This document shows positions 4,736 to 7,831 of a stretch of DNA of 7,831 bases, piece by piece (within the stretch, counting starts at the first letter, position 1; every line of letters begins with the position of its first letter). Both the position numbers and the translations under genes were made by a program. Source of the DNA: an uncultured Alphaproteobacteria bacterium (GTDB lineage Bacteria > Pseudomonadota > Alphaproteobacteria > Rhizobiales > Rhizobiaceae); contig CAKMZG010000001.1 of NCBI GenBank assembly GCA_929200335.1, positions 33,815-41,645 of the forward strand, given 5' to 3'. The notes below the pieces were generated by a model. That model saw only the letters and a list, made by a program, of their open reading frames with translations. It searched no databases and was not told where the DNA came from.

Positions 4736-7633
4736 TCAAGGTCTGCGCTCAAAGAGCTCTTTCAAAAATTGACCAGTATAGGAGCGTTTTGCTTTAACTA
4801 TTTCCTCTGGCGTACCACTAGCGACCAATTCACCACCACCATCGCCACCTTCGGGGCCTAAATCAAGCACCCAGTCGGCGGTTTTAATCACTTCCAGATT
4901 ATGCTCAATCACCACAACGGTATTGCCAGTATCTACCAGCTCATGCAGCACATCTAAGAGCTTTGCCACATCATGGAAATGAAGCCCTGTTGTGGGTTCA
5001 TCCAAAATATAAAGGGTTTTGCCGGTTGCGCGTTTTGAAAGTTCTTTAGCAAGCTTTACTCGCTGCGCCTCACCACCAGAGAGCGTCGTTGCTTGTTGGC
5101 CGATTTTTACATAGCCAAGGCCAACACGCTTTAATGTTGCAAGCTTATCGCGGATGGAAGGCACGGCTGCGAAGAAATCATTACCTTCTTCTACTGTCAT
5201 ATCTAAAACATCAGCGATCGATTTGCCTTTATATTCTACTTCCAACGTCTCGCGATTATAGCGCTTGCCATGGCAAACATCGCAAGTCACATAGACATCT
5301 GGTAAAAAGTGCATTTCAATCTTAATCACACCATCGCCTTGGCAGGCCTCGCAACGCCCCCCCTTAACATTGAAGGAGAAGCGCCCGGCAGCATAGCCGC
5401 GTACTTTAGCTTCTGGTAGCGCTGCAAACCATTCGCGAATTGGGGTGAATGCGCCTGTATAGGTGGCAGGGTTAGAGCGCGGCGTACGACCAATGGGCGA
5501 TTGATCAATGTCAATCACCTTGTCTAAATGCTCCAGACCCTCAATGGCTTTGTGGGGCGCAGGGATTGCGCGTGCGCGATTTAATTTTTGGGCAATGGCT
5601 TTATAAAGCGTTTCAATCAGAAAGGTAGATTTGCCACCGCCCGATACGCCCGTAACGCAAGTAAACGTACCAAGTGGAATGCTGGCGGTAACATTTTTTA
5701 GATTGTTGCCTTTTGCACCTATCACTTTGACCTGACGTTTTTTATTAAAGGAGCGACGCTCTTCTGGCACATCAATACCCAGCTTGCCTGATAAATATTG
5801 TCCCGTTAAAGATTTTTTATGCTTTAGAACGTCCTTTGGTGTACCAGAGGCTACAATCTGCCCACCATGAATGCCAGCTAATGGACCAATATCGACAACA
5901 TGGTCAGCGGTGAGAATGGCATCTTCATCATGCTCTACAACAATCACCGTATTGCCTAAATCACGCAGATGGCGCAGGGTTTCCAGTAAACGTGCATTGT
6001 CGCGTTGGTGCAAGCCAATGGAAGGCTCATCCAAAACATATAATACGCCCGTTAGCCCAGAGCCAATTTGCGAGGCTAAGCGAATACGCTGGCTTTCACC
6101 GCCAGAAAGTGTGCCAGAATTTCGTGAAAGGGTTAAATATTCCAAGCCAACATCGTTTAAGAATTTTAAACGTTCGCGGATTTCTTTTAAAATTCGTTCG
6201 GCAATTTCTTTTTGCTTCTTATTCAGCTTTTTCGGCAATGAAGTAAACCATGCATCAGCATCCTTAATCGACATAGCTGTGATTTGACTAATATGTAAAT
6301 CTGCAATTTTTACAGCCAGTGCCTCAGGTTTTAAGCGATCCCCATGGCAGGAATTACAAGGCATGCGAGACATGTATTTTTCAATCTCTTCTCTTATCAT
6401 AGAACTATCAGTCTCACGCCAGCGGCGTTTAAGATTTGGGATCACACCTTCAAATGTCTTTTTGGTTTTATATGTGCGATTGCCATCATCATAAGCAAAA
6501 TTAATTTCTTTGGTACCAGTGCCATGAAGAATAATTTGCTGCACCTCAGGTTTGATATCACTCCATATTGTTGAGAGCTTAAATCCGAAGGCCTTACCTA
6601 TGGCTTGGAGCGTCTGGGCATAATAGGGCGAGGGCATTGTAGATTTTGACCAAGGAGCAATAGCGCCTTTATTTAAAGCCAGCTCTTTATCTGGCACGAC
6701 TAAATCTTCATTCATAGTGAGTTGAGAGCCAAGGCCATCGCATTTTGGGCAAGCACCAAAGGGGTTGTTAAACGAAAATAAACGCGGTTCGATTTCAGGG
6801 ATAGTGAAGCCAGAAACTGGACACGCAAAATTTTCAGAAAACATATGGCGGATGGGTTCGCCTTTATCGTCTTTACCATCGGCTTCTTCTGCCACCACAA
6901 GGCCATCGGTAAGGCGAAGCGCTGTCTCTAAAGAATCGGCCAAGCGTGATTTGATGTCTTTATTGACCACAACACGATCAACCACCACATCCACATTATG
7001 TTTGAATTTTTTGTCCAGCTCTGGTGCATCGGCAATCTCATAAAACTCACCGTTCACTTTTACCCGCTGAAATCCTTTTTTCATCAATTCGGCAAAGTCT
7101 TTTTTAAATTCCCCCTTCCGGCCACGCACGATAGGGGCAAGGATATATAGCCGCGTTTTTTCAGGTAAGGTTAGAATGCGATCTACCATTTGGCTTATGG
7201 TTTGGCTTTCAATAGGTAGTCCAGTGGCAGGCGAATAGGGAATGCCAGCGCGTGCAAAGAGCAGTCGCATATAGTCATAAATCTCAGTGACTGTGCCAAC
7301 AGTAGAGCGCGGATTACGCGATGTTGTCTTTTGCTCAATGGAAATGGCAGGCGAGAGGCCATCAATTTGATCCACATCGGGCTTTTGCATCATTTCCAAG
7401 AATTGGCGGGCATAGGCGGAAAGGCTCTCCACATAGCGCCGTTGGCCTTCAGCATAGATGGTATCAAAAGCAAGGGATGATTTACCAGAGCCAGATAAGC
7501 CCGTCATAACGATTAATTTATCACGGGGCAGCTCGATATCCACGTTTTTTAAGTTATGTTCACGTGCGCCCTTAACGGTGATTACGCGTTTATCTGCTGC
7601 TTTGGTGGTGGAGACTCGTTTTTTTGCTACCAT
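4736..7633 (-). CDS. uvrA: Excinuclease ABC subunit UvrA
   Basis: This is the full-length 965-residue damage-recognition ATPase of nucleotide excision repair; as a dimer it loads UvrB onto lesions in the cytoplasm. It contains two ABC ATPase modules. In the first, Walker A is GLSGSGKSS (45-53), the signature LSGGESQR (509-516) and Walker B VLDEPSIG (533-540). In the second they are GVSGGGKST (662-670), LSGGEAQR (851-858) and ILDEPTTG (876-883). The UvrB-binding and signature-domain insertion lies at about 115-400. The C-terminal zinc module is intact: C761-x2-C764 and C784-x2-C787. The N-terminal one reads C271-P-V-S instead of C-x2-C, paired with C295-x2-C298, a substitution I recall as usual in alphaproteobacteria. 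C426 and C429 form a further pair. The ribosome binding site before the ATG is weak. The gene stands alone, with a promoter candidate upstream and no obvious terminator before the next gene. Confidence 0.98.
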   Translation of the reverse strand: MVAKKRVSTTKAADKRVITVKGAREHNLKNVDIELPRDKLIVMTGLSGSGKSSLAFDTIYAEGQRRYVESLSAYARQFLEMMQKPDVDQIDGLSPAISIEQKTTSRNPRSTVGTVTEIYDYMRLLFARAGIPYSPATGLPIESQTISQMVDRILTLPEKTRLYILAPIVRGRKGEFKKDFAELMKKGFQRVKVNGEFYEIADAPELDKKFKHNVDVVVDRVVVNKDIKSRLADSLETALRLTDGLVVAEEADGKDDKGEPIRHMFSENFACPVSGFTIPEIEPRLFSFNNPFGACPKCDGLGSQLTMNEDLVVPDKELALNKGAIAPWSKSTMPSPYYAQTLQAIGKAFGFKLSTIWSDIKPEVQQIILHGTGTKEINFAYDDGNRTYKTKKTFEGVIPNLKRRWRETDSSMIREEIEKYMSRMPCNSCHGDRLKPEALAVKIADLHISQITAMSIKDADAWFTSLPKKLNKKQKEIAERILKEIRERLKFLNDVGLEYLTLSRNSGTLSGGESQRIRLASQIGSGLTGVLYVLDEPSIGLHQRDNARLLETLRHLRDLGNTVIVVEHDEDAILTADHVVDIGPLAGIHGGQIVASGTPKDVLKHKKSLTGQYLSGKLGIDVPEERRSFNKKRQVKVIGAKGNNLKNVTASIPLGTFTCVTGVSGGGKSTFLIETLYKAIAQKLNRARAIPAPHKAIEGLEHLDKVIDIDQSPIGRTPRSNPATYTGAFTPIREWFAALPEAKVRGYAAGRFSFNVKGGRCEACQGDGVIKIEMHFLPDVYVTCDVCHGKRYNRETLEVEYKGKSIADVLDMTVEEGNDFFAAVPSIRDKLATLKRVGLGYVKIGQQATTLSGGEAQRVKLAKELSKRATGKTLYILDEPTTGLHFHDVAKLLDVLHELVDTGNTVVVIEHNLEVIKTADWVLDLGPEGGDGGGELVASGTPEEIVKAKRSYTGQFLKELFERRP

Positions 7634-7686
7634 TAGTTAGGCTTTCTCACTCATTTTCGTAGGAAATTTTCATTGCTTTTTTGACT

Positions 7687-7716
7687 TATATAGTGGGCGT
7701 GGTCAAGTCTTGTCAG
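7687..7716 (-). promoter_or_regulatory. uvrA promoter candidate
   Basis: On the minus strand CTGACA (complement of 7711-7716) and TATATA (complement of 7687-7692) are separated by 18 bp. The predicted start site is about 45 bases before the uvrA start codon. The match to sigma-70 consensus is fair. It is the best pair seen in the visible upstream region. Confidence 0.5.
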
Positions 7717-7724
7717 TAGGGTGA

Positions 7725-7741
7725 GATGGAATGATTCCATC
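7725..7741. promoter_or_regulatory. 17-bp palindrome just upstream of the uvrA promoter
   Basis: GATGGAAT (7725-7732) and ATTCCATC (7734-7741) are perfect inverted copies around a single G. The site ends 8 bp upstream of the uvrA -35 candidate and is well placed for a regulator of uvrA or of a gene reading rightward out of the window. It does not match the alphaproteobacterial LexA box (GTTC-N7-GTTC). The rest of 7634-7831 holds no gene that I can see. Confidence 0.4.
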
Positions 7742-7831
7742 CACATGTTTTTTTGTGATAAGATATCCGTAATATAGAGATATTTAAATTTGAGAATGCA
7801 GGTTTTTCTAGCTTTTTCCGGGCTTTTCTAT

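Noticed and set aside
5871..6287. 138-codon plus-strand open frame, and other open frames inside uvrA (for example 5089-5325, 6765-7043)
   Set aside because: They lie antisense to or out of frame with a fully conserved uvrA, have low-complexity composition and no ribosome binding sites; they are shadows of the real gene.
1..7831. Insertion sequences, tRNA or rRNA genes, CRISPR arrays
   Set aside because: No transposase-like protein, terminal repeats, cloverleaf-like sequence or regularly spaced repeats were seen.

Overview
The window looks like chromosomal DNA of an alphaproteobacterium of moderate to low GC, possibly a member of the Hyphomicrobiales or Rhodobacterales. The evidence is the UvrA sequence type, the FdsA-type formate dehydrogenase tail, and a DUF1127 gene followed by hairpins that carry CCTCCTCCC loops, an arrangement known from that class. 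The genus cannot be told from sequence alone.

Left part (1-2650). The 3' end of a NAD-dependent formate dehydrogenase alpha subunit gene runs rightward and meets a leftward gene for a membrane-anchored AraC-family regulator. A strong hairpin lies inside the regulator's last codons and may terminate the formate dehydrogenase transcript. The regulator is divergent from a secreted alpha/beta hydrolase. The 152 bp between them hold two long imperfect inverted repeats. One (1450-1493) sits where an operator would be. The other (1519-1562) would form a leader hairpin that buries the hydrolase Shine-Dalgarno sequence. The pair may form a sense-and-respond module: a membrane sensor-regulator controlling an exported hydrolase.

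Middle (2607-2899, minus strand). A 47-residue DUF1127 gene is followed by a short hairpin, two hairpins with CCTCCTCC-type loops, and a terminator hairpin with a CCTCCC loop and a T7 tract. This matches the DUF1127-linked anti-Shine-Dalgarno sRNA layout known as CcsR or 'cuckoo' RNAs. It is the most notable RNA feature of the window.

Right part (3157-7633, all minus strand). In transcription order it holds uvrA (nucleotide excision repair), a two-gene cassette resembling a toxin-antitoxin system, and a LysE/RhtB-type exporter. The cassette pairs a RelE/ParE-like toxin with an unusual 188-residue helical upstream partner. It has its own promoter-like sequence with repeated TTAAAGTTT elements, and the exporter starts only 22 bp after the toxin, so these three genes may be one transcript. 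The last 198 bp are the uvrA upstream region, with a promoter candidate and a 17-bp palindrome but no recognisable alphaproteobacterial SOS box.
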